Source: Cladopsammia gracilis
Taxonomy: Eukaryota; Cnidaria; Anthozoa; Scleractinia; Dendrophylliidae
Length of the DNA stretch: 64,000 bases
Direction: 5' to 3'
Assembly: GCA_022457155.1 (NCBI GenBank)
Contig: JAJGOT010000022.1
Coordinates: forward strand, 1,093,501-1,157,500
Below, one piece after another: positions 10,367 through 20,759 of this stretch; position 1 is the stretch's first letter, and every line of letters starts with the position of its first letter. The position numbers and the translations under genes are program-made. The notes beneath the pieces were generated by a model, which saw only the letters and a list, made by a program, of their open reading frames with translations, did no database searches and was not told the origin of the DNA.

Positions 10367-10457
10367 AAACAAATTTACACCGGTTTTCCGTGGTGTGAAC
10401 TCTTATTAAATCGTGGTAAATAAGAGTCTACACCACGGAAAACCGGTGTAAATTTGT
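10367..10457. repeat. Near-perfect hairpin, arms ~38 nt
   Basis: CAAATTTACACCGGTTTTCC-GTGGTGT then ACTCTTATT pairs with AATAAGAGT then ACACCACGGAAAACCGGTGT-AAATTTG; loop about 15 nt. Confidence 0.85.
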
Positions 10458-10520
10458 TAAATATATTTTGATATTTTTGTTGTTGCCATGGATGTCGAAT
10501 AAGTAATCTATGGCATAGTT

Positions 10521-10800
10521 ATGGGTATTTGGCTATCTGAATCTGTTGTCAAACCTTTTGTGTGGTGGGGGTGCTACGGTGTTGTATTTTTTCCGGCCTA
10601 TGCTCCTCGACTATCTTCTCCTTGCCGTAAGGATCAGTTTGCCGTTTTTACCTATAATACTGTCATCCATGGTTATAACACCCGCCAGCGCAATGAACTG
10701 CACCTTCCTGCTCCCAAAACGAACTGGGGTAAACAGAAAAATTTCACATCAGACAGCTTTCGATTTTAACAAGCTAAGCCTTGAAATACAGGAAACAAAA
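10521..10800 (+). pseudogene. Probable LINE reverse-transcriptase C-terminal tail fragment
   Basis: The plus-strand reading has VIHGYNTRQRNELHLPAPKT then NWGKQKNFTSDSFRF. A Y-N-T-R-x-R/K-x-x-L-x-L-P-x-P-x-T segment is the usual tail of many RTE/CR1-type LINE ORF2 proteins. No RT core is nearby, so this is a 5'-truncated remnant. CCTTGCCGTAAGGATCAGTT at 10620 also occurs at 29157, showing the repeat is dispersed. Confidence 0.45.
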
Positions 10801-10894
10801 TCTATTTGAATTTTTGTAATAATATCAAACATAAAAACAAAACGCAAACAGCGGTTATAAACATTTGTCTAAAATGCATTTCTTTCAGTTACTT

Positions 10895-10925
10895 GACGTT
10901 TCGTATGTACCACATACATCATCAG
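10895..10925 (-). ncRNA. Hammerhead-like stem-loop, near-consensus core
   Basis: Minus strand CTGATGA-T-GTATGT-GGT-ACATAC-GAAACGTC: CUGAUGA box, 6-bp stem and GAAACGUC, which contains the minimal two-base stem III (AC/GU) and the C17 cleavage position seen in PLE hammerheads. One extra base precedes the stem. Solo PLE terminus; no ORF nearby. Confidence 0.5.
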
Positions 10926-11224
10926 AAGTGATCGTTATTAAAAGCGAACTAAATTTAAATGTATAATGCAAAGAACTGGAAACTAGTAGTATAAAATTAC
11001 AACTGTGTCACCGAGTAATGATTGACAACAACAACAACAGTAATGATTGAATTATACTTGATTAATTTTTATAGTATTTTATGACATCCAGGTAGCATTA
11101 TTTGTATATAGAGTAATTTTTAGATTTTTATCCAGTATCGCTTTTCAGTATAGGAAGCATTATTTGTATAGGCATGTAGTAATTTTAACTTTTTATCACG
11201 TATTGTTTTATGGTTTGTATGTAT

Positions 11225-11640
11225 TTCTTTTTCAGGGCCGTTCTGAAAGCCACGTTCTGTGAGAACACACCCTGTATAAACATCATCATTATTATAATCA
11301 TATTATTATTATTGAAAAATAAAAAATTATGCAGACATATTGAATTTTGCTATGCAAAAGAAAGTTGTACTGTGAAATATAAATCTGGTTTTGTTTTCAA
11401 AGATCGTGGCATGCACAGGACAAAGAACGACAAATTCTCTCAGTCGAAAGTCAAGGACGGCGGAGCGTATTTTCAATTTGGGGGGGGGGGGGGGCTTGAA
11501 GGAGAGCGCCAGAGACGCGATATTTTTTTATTTATTTTTTTCAATTGATATCTTTGTGCTTGAAATTGGGGGGGGGGGGGGCTAAAGCCCCCCAGCCCCC
11601 CGCCCCCGGCTCCGCGGTCCCTGAAAGTCTTATTCAAATA
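11225..11640. repeat. G-run-rich repeat with CAGGG...CCCTG ends
   Basis: Starts TTCAGGGCCGTTCTGAAAG and ends GCTCCGCGGTCCCTGAAAG. Contains poly-G runs at 11480-11493 and 11566-11581. The right end (minus strand CAGGGACCGCGGAGCCGGGG) resembles CAGGGACGGCGGAACCGGAG at 54600. Probably a non-autonomous transposon; ORFs over it are low-complexity shadows. Confidence 0.4.
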
Positions 11641-11833
11641 TCTATTAGATTTCTCTCAACCACGTGGGTTGAACAGACGTGATGAATTGTAGTTTACGTA
11701 TACTAGCCTTATCTTTAGTTTTTATTATCTTGTAGGTCATTTCCACCCCTCCTCATTTTTTAAATATGTATTGCGACATTCTCCTTTATATAATGTTGTA
11801 TTTTCATTTCATAATTTAGTAACATCTTATAAC

Positions 11834-11862
11834 CTGAAGAAGGCTGGTCTGGACAGCCGAAA
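11834..11862 (+). ncRNA. Hammerhead-like stem-loop
   Basis: CTGAAGA-A-GGCTG-GTCTGGA-CAGCC-GAAA with AATATTG following. Same module as at 8725 and 39190 with a different but paired stem. Confidence 0.4.
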
Positions 11863-12040
11863 TATTGTTTCAAATATATTTACTCGTTGTATCAGCTTTG
11901 CAGTAGTCCTTGGACTTCTCGTTAGTATATTACATTAATGCATCTAGGAACTGTCCACTTAAGCGAATTTCTTACACAATCGCTTGAACAAATGTGGCCG
12001 AGTTTTCTAAATATTTCACAAAAACTATTGATAAGTTAGG

Positions 12041-12129
12041 GATAAACACCGAGAACGGAGGTATTAATCCATATCAAGAGAACATAAAGCATGTATATGG
12101 ATTAATACCGACGTTCGAGGTGTTTATCT
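12041..12129. repeat. Hairpin, ~33-nt imperfect arms
   Basis: GATAAACACCGAGAACGGAG-GTATTAATCCATAT pairs with ATATGGATTAATACC-GACGTTCGAGGTGTTTATC. MITE-like. Confidence 0.75.
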
Positions 12130-12423
12130 GACTTATTTCATGATATTATTCACGAGGTATCTTTCATATAAATCCCTCCTCCAAGGGAACAAAAGCTGGC
12201 CAATTAGTCAATTCACATCTGGGTCAGATCGAACCGCCAACAATGAAAGAGATTTGATGTGCGAGATTTCACAAGACCATGAGAAACTGCCGTTATATAT
12301 ACGTGATACCTTGGGACTAGCCGTCTAAAAACAATGCCACATTCGTAATAATGCTTTACCCAACGGATTTGAATAACAGTTCACTCTGTTTAAAATATTC
12401 ATTTGCACGTATTGGTTGCAATG

Positions 12424-12800
12424 ATGGAAGACTGTATGGAAAGCGATGAGGACATTTTTTGACGCAAAATAGCTTTTCGCAAGATAGTTTACTCCCAAAA
12501 TTTAGTATCGGTTCAGTTTTAGACGGGATACTAGACATAGATGAAATAGGAACTGAGCAGAGCATCAACGTGGGACCGTCAGAACAATCGAAAGGCACAA
12601 AAGTACACAGGCAGATTTCTATCGTAGACGATGGCGAACTTGAAAAGAGGAAGGAATCTCGAATACTGCCAAATACAAGAATAAACACATCGTGGGCAGT
12701 CCGCGCTTGGTCTGAATGGGCAGAAGAACGGAACGAAATCATCTCAAGCAAAGGCGAAAGCGGAGCTAGATATCGCAAAGTCCCTCCTGAAGTAAAGTGA
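12424..12800 (+). pseudogene. Fragment of a DUF3504/Crypton-derived (KIAA1958/QRICH1-like) protein
   Basis: ATG at 12424 opens MEDCMESDEDIF-like sequence. In a run of six T (12455-12460) the frame shifts by one base into TQNSFSQDSLLPKFSIGSVL and, after an acidic stretch, ILPNTRINTSWAVRAWSEWA and EERNEIISSKG. N-T-R-x-N-T-x-W-A-V-x-x-W-x-x-W is the start of the DUF3504 domain family, derived from Crypton tyrosine recombinases and abundant in cnidarian genomes. The remaining domain is absent; a possible donor GAA|GTAAAG at 12788 would allow it to be an exon instead. Assigned by recall, not by search. Confidence 0.45.
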
Positions 12801-12907
12801 AGTAGTTGATTTATTATATCGTGTAAAATTAAGATATTAAGTTCATCCAGAGGAACGATTTGATTCTGTGAAGTAGGCTCACTTAATAGCGTATGAAGCG
12901 GATTTAA

Positions 12908-13145
12908 AATTGAAAGTCGGTGGAGGGCAGTGATAAAGTAGCAGATAAGAGCGGGACCGATAAATTGAAATTATGACTATTAATGAGGGATTTATACAGA
13001 TAAATCCCTCGTTTCAGGGATTTATCTGTATAAATCCCTGCAACGAGGGTTTATCTCTATAAATCCCTCATTATATTCATAATTTCAATTCACTAGCCCC
13101 GCTCTTCCCTGCTACTTTATCAAGCCCTCCCCGGACTTTCAATTA
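12908..13145. mobile_element. Foldback MITE, ~238 bp
   Basis: AATTGAAAGTCGGTGGAGGG at the left pairs with CCCTCCCCGGACTTTCAATT at the right; inside, AGAGCGGG / CCCGCTCT and ATTGAAATTATGA / TCATAATTTCAAT. GAGGGATTTATA words repeat in both orientations in the centre. No ORF. Confidence 0.85.
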
Positions 13146-13408
13146 GTTTACTAATCACCTGGGTTGTAAGTTAAATAAAGGTTCTTGAACAACAAAAGAA
13201 AATGTGTGAATCATGAAATAACATAACATAAATAAACAGTCAATAAAATGTTTCTTACAAAGTAAATCCCCATTTTAAAATGTAATTTAAAATGTAATTT
13301 AAATGAGACATTCTTCACCGCTCTTTGATCTCCCATGTAATATATATCATGACGAAGTGTCTTCGATGAGATTTACATATAACACACAACAGAAATCTGT
13401 GGTTGATA

Positions 13409-13684
13409 TACAGCTGTTTCGAGAAAGGTTGTCGGAAAAAAGCGCAAAAGTGCACGCCACAATCCCGAAAAATAATATGGGATATGATCAATGAATTTTA
13501 ATATTGTCAAAGAAATACGTGAAACCCGCGATGCCTCGTCCGTACAGGGACGATCTTAGATGGCGGGCCATTGGGACAAATGAATTTTTAGGATAAAGCG
13601 TGGATGACTACCCACAATACCTGTCTGGATTGTCGCATGCACTTTTACGCTTTTTTCCGACAACCTTTCTCGAAGCAGCTGTAT
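13409..13684. mobile_element. Foldback MITE, ~276 bp
   Basis: ACAGCTGTTTCGAGAAAGGT-TGTCGGAAAAAAGCG on the left returns as its complement ending at 13684. The two short ORFs here read the same sequence outward (both contain RERLSEKS and KVHATI), which shows they come from the palindrome, not from genes. Confidence 0.8.
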
Positions 13685-13699
13685 TCTTCCCGTCATCTT

Positions 13700-14675
13700 G
13701 CAAAAAAACATGCGCGCGTGATTCACATGTGCCGCAAGGGAAATTTCAACCAACAAGAGGCTCCAAGCAGCCTTTACTCATGCGCATGCGTAAGAAAATT
13801 TTTATGATATATTTTAAACATGACAAGAAGATGTCTGACATGGAGAAGAGTTACTCCTTTCATTCAGTCATCGTTCCTGAAAACCACGTTGTTTACTATT
13901 GAATGTTGTCGACATGAAAGCTGTACCACAATGAAGCCAGTGATTTTTTCTAAACGGTCCTGTGCTTATTCTATTGTTACTTATGGATTTTTCTAAGTCT
14001 TATATATACCAAACGTGAACACGGTAATGTATGTAGGGTTGTAGGAGATTCTGTCGTGACACCTAAGTAACGCTCTTTTACCGGAGGTGAGAATAGCCGA
14101 AAGTCACTAAACAGGAAGTGTAAATGGCAAAGACGTCAACCGGAAGTGCACAATTTAAAATATGCGTGCATAAATTTGCATGCAAAATCGTGACACAAAA
14201 AATAAAATAATAATAATAAAAATAAAAATAATAACAAGAAAAACGGGAGCCGAAACCTTACCTCATGCCGCTTCGGGCATGAGTAATCAGAAGCAGTACC
14301 CAGATCTCGGTAGCAGTTCATTACGTGACACTTACGGGATCTTGGCGCTCATTTCACAATCGTCTGTATTCATATCAAACTCTTGTCATACAACGCGGAA
14401 CATTTGATATCTAGTGATCATACACGAAGTAGCGAGTAGAGTTTCCCAGTTCGCATGCGCAGCATATCCAATTCCAAATGGCGGAAAGAAGCAAACGGCA
14501 GTCACGTCCACAGAAAAGGGCTTATTAACGAATACTTTAATACAAGTTTATTTTTACTACTGCCGCTATGGCTGACTCATAACTTTTACCCACGCGTTTT
14601 TCGTTTTTCATGGATAAGATGTAAATGAGCAAAGCGCTAGCAAAAAATATAAACACGGTAAATATATTTTATCGA
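13700..14675. other. Intergenic, no gene recognised
   Basis: Mixed-composition DNA with an AT-rich AATAATAAAAATAA tract near 14205-14235. Nothing supportable. Confidence 0.5.
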
Positions 14676-14819
14676 GTGCACAGGGCTCGAATAACGGCCG
14701 CGGTCATGATCACCGGACAACGTCCGGACTGATTGGGGATTTGACCGGTCAAAATTTCGCTTCTTTCCTGTCATGTTGATCGGCCACATTCGATTGCACT
14801 GAAATAGACCAAAGTATCC

Positions 14820-17819
14820 ATGCTGTTCAGTTGTTTACTATCAGCAGAATCTTCTAATTACACTCAGAGAAATAGTTATGATAATGAATTAAATAATCAT
14901 GGCAAAAGACTACTTGAAATTTGCAAAAGTTGTGACCTTAGAATACTAAATGGCAGAGTAAACGGGGACTCTCTCGGAAGGCCTACTTTTCACGGTAGAA
15001 ATGGCGTAAGTGTAATCGATTATACAATATGCGATCAAGACATATTTTTAAATATTGAAAATTTTATAGTGAAACAGCCATCACCTTTATCTGATCATAG
15101 TCCAATAGTGACATGGTTATATATTAACCATCAATCAAATACTTTTGAATTACAAGCATCAAACGAAACTAACTCTCAGTCTCTTACAAGATTACCGGCA
15201 CAGTTTTCTTGGGAAAATGATTCTGGTCTTAAATTTAAAAACACCTTACGCTCAGAACAGATTCAACAGATAATTAACGATTATATAAACGAAGAGATCC
15301 AAAATGAAGATGTCAACTATTCCTTGGATAAAGTGGAAAACATTCTGATCACAACATCAATAGCGTGTTTAAAAGTTAGAAGAATAAAGAAACGAAAACG
15401 TGTCAAACCAACATCAAACAAAAAGTGGTTTGATAAAGAATGCAGATTTAAAAGACATGAACTCAGAAAATTATCAAATCAAAAACATAGAGATCCTCTA
15501 AATATCAGTTTACGTGAGAGATATCATGACGTCTTAAAAGAATACAAAAACCTGCTTGATAATAAACGAAAAGATTACCATGCAAAAAAGATTTCACAAT
15601 TAGAGGAAGCAACAAATAATCCTGACAAATCTAACTTTTGGAATTGCTTAAAATCAACGGATGATACCATGAAAGAGAAAGAAAACCCAACAATCTCAGA
15701 AGAGAGCTGGCTTAACCACTTCCAATCTCTCCACTCAAATAAACCTATTAATCCAATTCAACATGAAATCATAAATGAACTCCGACTTTTGGAACAAGAA
15801 AAAGAACAATGTAACTTTCTAGACTATTTGATCACTGAACATGAAATACGCGCTGCCGTGAAAAAATTAAAAAATAACAAATCAGCGTTCTCTGACAGAA
15901 TAAGAAACGAAATGATTAAAGCTAGTACTGGAAGTATGATGCCTGTATATATCAAACTTTTTAATACAATTCTAAATTCAGGTATAATGCCTAAAAACTG
16001 GTGTAATGGCCTTATAACACCAATATATAAATCAGGTGACAAAAGTGATCCAACCAATTACAGAGGAATTTGCGTTTCAAGTTGTTTGGGAAAACTTTTC
16101 TGCGCTATCTTGAATCAAAGACTTCTTGAACATGTTACAACTCAAAACATATTGCACCCATCTCAAATTGGTTTTCTACCAAAAAATCGCACCGCAGACC
16201 ATGTCCTAACACTAAGAACATTAATAGATAAATATGTTCACTATCACGGAGAAAAAGTTTATGCTTGTTTTGTCGATTTCAAGAAAGCGTTCGACTCAGT
16301 TTGGCATGAAGGTCTCTTATATAAATTACTTAAAATCAATGTAGGAGGACATTTCTACGATCTCATTAAAAGCTTATACTCAAATTCTAACTGCTCTCTG
16401 AAAATTGATCATAGTAAAACGCGACCCTTTCAATACTCGAGAGGTGTACGACAAGGGTGCATTTTAAGTCCGTTACTTTTTAACCTATATCTAAACAATT
16501 TACCTTATTCGTTTGAAAACACTTTATCTGATCCATTCATTTTACCGAATGGTACAAAAATCAATTCTCTCTTATATGCTGATGATTTAATTATTTTGTC
16601 GAGATCCAAAACAGGATTGCAAAATTGTTTGCAGGTATTGTCTTCATATTGCAATTCTTGGATGTTAAGCATTAATTTAAAGAAAACAAAGGCTATGATA
16701 TTCCAAAAACGCGCAAGAAAATCCAATAATTGTACCTTTTATCTAAATAATGAAACTATTGAAACTGCTCAGAATTATACCTATTTAGGAACCCGAATAT
16801 CATCAACAGGAAATTTCACATTGGCAACTGATCACTTGAAAGAAAAGGCCATGCATGCTCTTTACAGTATTAGAAGACACACAGATTTTAGTAGATTAAA
16901 ACCAAATCTTGCATCAAACATCTTTGACACAATGATTTCTCCAATGCTCACTTATAATAGTGAAGCTTGGGGCTTATATACCAAACAAGACTTTAAGACT
17001 TGGGATAGATCCTCAATAGAAAAAGTTCAATTACAATTCTGCAAACGCTATTTAGAAATAAATAATAAGACCTCGAATTTAGCATGTAGAGCGGAACTAG
17101 GTCGATTCCCTCTCATTCTTACCATAAATCAGAAAATTCTTAATTATATTCTATATCTTAAAAGCAAAAATGACGACTCTATAATGAAACAAATTTTCTT
17201 AATATCATTAGATCTCCATTCAATTAAAAAAACTAATTTTTACTCTAATTTATTAAACATGGTTGAATACTATGATCTACAAAATTTTAATCTTGACACA
17301 CTGGATGAAAATAAGATCATGCATTATGTCAATCTTATGAAGCAAAAGTATATTTCCTACTGGAAAAATGCTTTACAGAACTCAAGGAAATTGGAATTTT
17401 ACAATAGTTTTAAGGATCAATACATAATCTCCCATTATCTAGATCACACAAGGAAATCAAATGAAAGGAAAACTCTAGTCAAATTTAGGACAGGTAATCC
17501 AAAACTCATGATCGAGCTTGGTCGATATAATCAAATCCCTAGAGAAAATAGATTATGCCCTTTATGCGAATCAAATAATATCGAAAACGAAATTCATTTT
17601 CTCTTTCAATGCCCAAGATATTCAACTTTAAGAGATAAATACTTTAATCAAATCTACCAACACTTGCCGAATATTCAAAATACATTCTCAACAGAAAGTA
17701 TCAAAGAATTGATGAACTCTTCCAATTATTTTGTTAATTTACTTTTAATGAAAATGATATCTGCATGCTTTGAATTACGTGATAGCTTAATATTGTCAAA
17801 TCAAAATGAAGTTTTGTAA
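14820..17819 (+). CDS. Non-LTR retrotransposon ORF2: endonuclease remnant, reverse transcriptase, C-terminal Zn knuckle
   Basis: Uninterrupted 999-codon ORF. Residues ~1-100 keep only the C-terminal part of an APE-type endonuclease (RPTFHGRNGVSVIDYTICDQ, LSDHSPIVTW). The RT follows: KNNKSAFSDRIRNEMIKAS (~350), NYRGICVSSCLGKLF, CFVDFKKAFDSVWHEGLLYK (~484), RGVRQGCILSPLLFNLY, LLYADDLIILSRS with the catalytic YADD at ~586, and LKKTKAMIFQK. Near ~913 is CPLCESNNIENEIHFLFQCP, a C-x2-C...H-x4-C knuckle. The 5' end is truncated (no ORF1, no EN catalytic N-terminus), so the ATG is simply the first Met. An AATAAA at ~17900 follows. Clade not settled (CR1/Jockey-like). The open frame over 3 kb implies a young insertion. 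Confidence 0.85.
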   Translation: MLFSCLLSAESSNYTQRNSYDNELNNHGKRLLEICKSCDLRILNGRVNGDSLGRPTFHGRNGVSVIDYTICDQDIFLNIENFIVKQPSPLSDHSPIVTWLYINHQSNTFELQASNETNSQSLTRLPAQFSWENDSGLKFKNTLRSEQIQQIINDYINEEIQNEDVNYSLDKVENILITTSIACLKVRRIKKRKRVKPTSNKKWFDKECRFKRHELRKLSNQKHRDPLNISLRERYHDVLKEYKNLLDNKRKDYHAKKISQLEEATNNPDKSNFWNCLKSTDDTMKEKENPTISEESWLNHFQSLHSNKPINPIQHEIINELRLLEQEKEQCNFLDYLITEHEIRAAVKKLKNNKSAFSDRIRNEMIKASTGSMMPVYIKLFNTILNSGIMPKNWCNGLITPIYKSGDKSDPTNYRGICVSSCLGKLFCAILNQRLLEHVTTQNILHPSQIGFLPKNRTADHVLTLRTLIDKYVHYHGEKVYACFVDFKKAFDSVWHEGLLYKLLKINVGGHFYDLIKSLYSNSNCSLKIDHSKTRPFQYSRGVRQGCILSPLLFNLYLNNLPYSFENTLSDPFILPNGTKINSLLYADDLIILSRSKTGLQNCLQVLSSYCNSWMLSINLKKTKAMIFQKRARKSNNCTFYLNNETIETAQNYTYLGTRISSTGNFTLATDHLKEKAMHALYSIRRHTDFSRLKPNLASNIFDTMISPMLTYNSEAWGLYTKQDFKTWDRSSIEKVQLQFCKRYLEINNKTSNLACRAELGRFPLILTINQKILNYILYLKSKNDDSIMKQIFLISLDLHSIKKTNFYSNLLNMVEYYDLQNFNLDTLDENKIMHYVNLMKQKYISYWKNALQNSRKLEFYNSFKDQYIISHYLDHTRKSNERKTLVKFRTGNPKLMIELGRYNQIPRENRLCPLCESNNIENEIHFLFQCPRYSTLRDKYFNQIYQHLPNIQNTFSTESIKELMNSSNYFVNLLLMKMISACFELRDSLILSNQNEVL

Positions 17820-17935
17820 TTATTTAATATTCTTTTACTGTCTTTTGTTATTGTTAAAAGTATGCTTTTGCAATACTGTAACTCAATATAGTCATGCAAA
17901 TAAAGCTATTATTTACGACTATCAGTAATTCATAC
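17820..17935 (+). other. LINE 3' untranslated region with polyadenylation signal
   Basis: AT-rich tail after the ORF2 stop with CAAATAAAGC at about 17897; the junction to the host TIR element follows near 17930. Confidence 0.5.
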
Positions 17936-18515
17936 ATTTCGTTTGTATTTAATACTGAACTTTGACTCGAAACCTTTGTTTACAATTCGCGTGGTGAAAC
18001 AGACATCGGAGTTTCCGGTCTCAAATTGAAATTAGCTAGTTCAGTTCCCAATTTCATTTTGTAGTTCATTTCCTCCTGTTTACAAATTATTTCCATAGCC
18101 CATAGTATAATAAAATTATAATGTAATGTTTTTTGGCATTTTTGTAGTGTTTTCCAAGCGGCTTGTGTAATATAAACACAAAAGTTATAACAATATTTTC
18201 GTTTCATGGGCCCCTGTTACTGCCTGTTTTGAGTTATTTATTCATATATATTTGACCGGCAAGAAATGACACGCGACCGAACTAAAACTTACTTGGCCGG
18301 TCATTGTGACCGGAGACTCTACAAAAATTATTTCGAGCCCTGGTGCAGGGATTTTATGCTTGACACTGATTTAGTAAGGAAACGTATTTCGTGCTAACTA
18401 GTCACGAATACGTATGAAGGTAATGTGGAAGAAATGTTTTTAACCTGAGCCTCGATGTCTCATCGCAGCCATTAAAATTGAAATAAACAGCTCACGAAAT
18501 GTTATCGACACTCAC

Positions 18516-18661
18516 TTGTTTATTTCGTATGTGAACGAGGAAAAAGAATCGTCTGATGAACTGCCTTCTGCTCTTTCCGAACCATCCCTAGCTGCTTTAC
18601 CTCTTTGAACCGAAAATAACAACACAAGCAAAACGAGCACCCAGTGAAACTTGAAAGCCAT
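18516..18661 (-). CDS. First coding exon of a secreted or membrane protein (signal peptide), unidentified
   Basis: ATG at 18661 gives MAFKFHWVLVLLVLLFSVQR, then GKAARDGSERAEGSSSDDSF and SSFTYEINK. Residues ~6-18 are a clear hydrophobic signal core followed by a small-residue cleavage region (GKAA), then a Ser/Asp/Glu-rich mature start. A consensus donor AACAA|GTGAGT lies at 18515, phase 2. A TATA box is correctly placed upstream. Later exons on the minus strand were not found; the next DNA leftward is the TIR element, so either the intron is long or the gene was cut by that insertion. No homologue recognised. Confidence 0.5.
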
Positions 18662-18718
18662 GGGTCCGTGACTAAATCTTGACGAATATTTATGAATCGC
18701 ACACCAAAACGCGCACAA

Positions 18719-18725
18719 TTTTATA
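18719..18725 (-). promoter_or_regulatory. TATA box of the signal-peptide gene
   Basis: TATAAAA on the minus strand, 58 bp upstream of the ATG at 18661, predicting a start near 18692 and a ~30-nt leader. Confidence 0.45.
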
Positions 18726-18729
18726 TTCT

Positions 18730-19405
18730 ATTCGAATCTTGAGGTAACCAGTCAATCCCAGCGTGCATTGAGACGCTATTACCCAGTTTTCCTCGCCAGG
18801 TTCTGTCTCACCTATGCGAGGCCTTATAAAATTGACTGAACTTGCCAAAAGTAACCTCCAAAGTCCGTGACTTGTTTTATTCTTTTCAGACCGAACAAGT
18901 GACTAAAAGATGCATTAAATGTGTATATTTCATAAATCATTGGTAACCAAGCATGAATATTCACAAGGAATTCGCACTGAACGAAAAACTACAAAATTCC
19001 CCGATATTTCGAGTGAGCTTATTTGTGGGCGTGGTCGTTGGAAATATGATAGACCTTTTGTTAACAAGGAGTTTCATATGTCAGGCTATCAAAATAGAAA
19101 TACCACTTTTGTTGTCAACCACCAAAGCTTAATACCCCTTTTTAGGCCCTTTTGAATGGATAACGGTGTTTGAAATTTGTCCAAAAATCACAACGGCGAG
19201 ATACACAAGTTAATCATAATAATTTATTTTACATACCTCAAGTTTTACAGCATTTTAAAACAATACAAAGCCGGTTATGATGTAAACTGTGTTGCATTAG
19301 AATTCTTTATAGATTTTAATTAAATATAGAGTTAAAATAGCCTTGTATTTTCTAAACGTCTGCTGTTGGTTACACATCGGTTTAAATCAGCTTATAATTA
19401 AACAT
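18730..19405. other. Intergenic, no gene recognised
   Basis: A short ORF here (18919-19155, plus) has no recognisable feature. Nothing supportable. Confidence 0.5.
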
Positions 19406-19407
19406 GA

Positions 19408-19409
19408 AA

Positions 19410-19456
<47 letters not shown>

Positions 19457-19461
19457 TAATA
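19408..19461. repeat. (AAT)n microsatellite
   Basis: About 17 AAT/ATA triplets; it leads into a dispersed repeat (TTATTTCTATAGTGCAAGAT ... CCTAAGCGCTTTACAA) extending to ~19830. Confidence 0.9.
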
Positions 19462-19869
19462 ATTTATTTCTATAGTGCAAGATCACTACTTGTCCTAAGC
19501 GCTTTACAATGTATAAAATATCAAAAAATTTACAATTACTTTACATATATAAACAATCCTATAGCTAAGTTACATTTCAATTTTAGAAAAGTCATAGGTA
19601 TTATAATTGAAAAACAAAGATAAAAGGCACTACTAATTATGTCTGAAAAGCAAATAATTAAAAAGAAAATAAATAAAAGGTACTATAAATTATATACAAG
19701 CCTAAAAAGATGAGTTTTCAATGCCCTTTTAAAACTATGAACAGTATCAGAACACCTCGACTCTAGAGGAAGCTCGTTCCATAGCTTTGGGCCCGCCACA
19801 GTAAAAGCCCGATCACCACACGTTCTGGGTTGTTATGGGGAGTATTTAATTAGAGTATTTTAAAGGGGC

Positions 19870-20100
19870 TCTGTCATCATTTTTGGTGTTACTTTCAAAA
19901 GCCCAAAAGACATTTAAATCAATGGAAACCCCCAAAATGGTCCAATCTTGTTTAAACTTACTCTCTTAGTACACTGAAGGTGAAAATAAATGGCTTGCAT
20001 GTGCTGCAAGTGGCCAGGATGGAAATGGAGTACAATTTGAAAACATTGGCCCAATATTTTCACATTTATCGCGTCGTGTCTGGAAAGCTCGCTAAAACTC
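19870..20100 (-). repeat. Dispersed repeat also found near 32690 and 45860
   Basis: Minus strand here reads TCCATTTCCATCCTGGCCAC and CATTTATTTTCACCTT, matching TTCCATCCTAGCCATCTGCA (32709) and TCCATCCTGTCCATCTGCAG (45871) on the plus strand. Confidence 0.6.
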
Positions 20101-20255
20101 AGATTATGGTCGATTCTTTCTGCGAAAATTCATTTGATATCGTCCTCCCGTGAAATAGCTCCTTTAATTACAGTGATTATTCTGGAGTAAACCTTGGCCG
20201 TTGTAGAGAGGTGGTCAGATTGGCACTAGAGTCTACTAAAGTAGGAATACTCCAA

Positions 20256-20735
20256 GGGGCTGTTTACATCATTCCGGTATAACTCGTTCATCCCGGTTCA
20301 CTCTTGTGGCTCTGTATTAGTTTACATGATTACGGTATAACTTGTTCATCCCGGTTCACTCTTGTGGCTCTGTATTAGTTTACATGATACCGGTACGACT
20401 CGTTCATCCCGGTTCACTCTTGTGGCTCTGTATTCGTTTACATGATCATGAACAACACAAACTCTCAATCCGGTACGAGTTCATCCCGGCAGCTCAGTGT
20501 ACCGGATCGAGATCTCATACCGGTACGAAAACTTATACCGGTACCATGTAAACGAGGTACGACCACGACGACCACTCCTTTCGGTATGAAATCACTCTCT
20601 TGGAAGACTTGAACGGGTAACGCAAAAGTAATGTGCCCCTTTCAGTGCCTTCATGTAAACGTGGTATGACTTCGTACCGGTATACGAAAGTCATACTAGC
20701 ATGAAACTCATACCGGTGTTATGTAAACAGCCGCT
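20256..20735. mobile_element. MITE-like element with ~58-bp internal tandem repeat
   Basis: Ends GGGGCTGTTTACATCATTCC and ACCGGTGTTATGTAAACAGC are inverted copies. Inside, the unit CGTTCATCCCGGTTCACTCT-TGTGGCTCTGTATTAG-TTTACATGAT occurs three times, then CCGGTA/TACCGG half-sites in both orientations. No coding content. Confidence 0.7.
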
Positions 20736-20759
20736 TAATCGACAACAACCTATCAAAAC

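Larger units (their letters stand above)
14681..18342. mobile_element. TIR element (CAGGGCTCGAA termini) containing a LINE
   Basis: Left end CAGGGCTCGAATAACGG and right end TATTTCGAGCCCTG are inverted copies, and GTGCA lies directly outside both (14676-14680, 18343-18347), consistent with a 5-bp target duplication. Subterminal GACCGGTCAAA / TTTGACCGGCAAG blocks also oppose each other. No transposase is visible; most of the interior is a LINE. CAGGGCTCGAAAT ends are familiar from hAT-like elements, but hATs duplicate 8 bp, so the superfamily is left open. Confidence 0.55.

Noticed and set aside
13303..13756. Paired ORFs with RERLSEKS
   Set aside because: Opposite arms of the foldback MITE at 13409-13684.
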